A stretch of DNA of 6,274 bases, from assembly GCA_905201305.1 (NCBI GenBank), contig CAJKNS010000143.1:1-6274 (forward strand), written 5' to 3'. The position numbers and the translations under genes are program-made. The notes under the pieces were generated by a model. The model searched no databases and was not told the origin of the DNA. It saw only the letters and a program-made list of their open reading frames with translations. Below are positions 6,169-6,274 of this stretch, in pieces. The stretch is from an uncultured Eubacteriales bacterium. Lineage in GTDB: Bacteria; Bacillota; Clostridia; Oscillospirales; Oscillospiraceae. Within the stretch, counting starts at the first letter, position 1; the number at the start of each line of letters is the position of its first letter.

Positions 6169-6197
6169 TTGACATGCTGAAAATGATATGCTATCAT
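6169..6197 (+). promoter_or_regulatory. Near-consensus promoter with palindrome over the -10
   Basis: TTGACA (6169-6174), a 17-base spacer and TATCAT (6192-6197), with an extended TG two bases before the -10, form the best promoter in the window. ATGATA-TGC-TATCAT (6183-6197) is a perfect 6 bp inverted repeat that covers the -10, a classic place for a repressor operator. The predicted start is near 6204. Confidence 0.7.
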
Positions 6198-6228
6198 ACC
6201 GTGGGATAATAAGGGCAATACCGCACAA

Positions 6229-6274
6229 ATGCGTCTGCGGATTCTGCCGGATCTTTTCCGCCAGAAATACGTTT
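6229..6274 (+). CDS. Possible 5' end of a gene cut by the window edge
   Basis: An ATG at 6229 opens a frame of 15 full codons (MRLRILPDLFRQKYV) that is still open at the last base. It sits about 25 bases after the predicted transcription start of the strong promoter. AAGGG (6211-6215) is a possible ribosome site but is 13 bases away, farther than usual. The frame is too short to name a product. Confidence 0.35.
   Translation, partial: MRLRILPDLFRQKYV

Larger units (their letters stand above)
5884..6274. other. 391-base stretch without a complete gene
   Basis: This AT-rich intergenic region holds the terminator of the preceding operon (5935-5968), a pair of direct repeats with a promoter (6028-6092), a small hairpin GAAGCG/CGCTTC (6128-6133 with 6142-6147), a second promoter with a palindromic -10 (6169-6197), and a possible gene start at 6229. 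I see no tRNA, recognisable riboswitch or CRISPR repeat in it. Confidence 0.7.

Noticed and set aside
6128..6170. Possible riboswitch or attenuator from the hairpin and the A/T-runs
   Set aside because: Only a 6 bp stem and a 3 bp stem can be drawn, no known aptamer core is recognisable, and the T-run overlaps the -35 of the next promoter.
6013..6228. 71-codon open frame on the minus strand
   Set aside because: It covers two plus-strand promoters and the direct repeats, has no ribosome site, and its composition is that of AT-rich non-coding DNA.

Overview
The window looks like a chromosomal piece of a moderately GC-rich anaerobic Firmicute, probably a gut Clostridia member of the Lachnospiraceae or Oscillospiraceae type. 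This rests on strong AAGGAGG ribosome binding sites, TATAAT-type promoters, a GTG-started Ser/Ala-rich lipoprotein of the LplA-like solute-binding group, and a YesN-like AraC regulator. The taxon is an inference; no marker gene is present.

Layout from left to right: (1) the 3' end of a flavodoxin-like gene on the plus strand, closed by a hairpin that can terminate both strands. (2) A convergent minus-strand gene for a 229-residue, probably beta-rich protein of unknown function, built from two related halves. (3) A 215-base divergent intergenic region with two outward promoters and a 7+7 bp inverted repeat whose centre lies midway between the two -10 boxes. (4) A plus-strand pair: a 280-residue flavodoxin-like protein and, 13 bases later, a 574-residue secreted lipoprotein solute-binding protein with no permease beside it. 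(5) A strong hairpin with a poor U-tract, then a promoter, then an AraC-family regulator. (6) A second complete flavodoxin-like gene (267 residues) whose start overlaps the araC stop by 8 bases, followed by a terminator. (7) A 391-base non-coding stretch with two promoters. One has AraC-style direct repeats 21 bp apart; the other is near-consensus with a palindrome over its -10 box. They lead to what may be the first codons of another gene cut by the window end.

The unifying theme is three diverged paralogues of one flavodoxin-like family, each carrying the same roughly 100-residue C-terminal extension, interleaved with a solute-binding lipoprotein and an AraC regulator. A reasonable inference is a regulated response in which an external compound is bound at the cell surface and flavodoxin-type FMN proteins take part in an intracellular redox step. 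The substrate, the redox partner and any transporter are not visible, so the system's role is unassigned.
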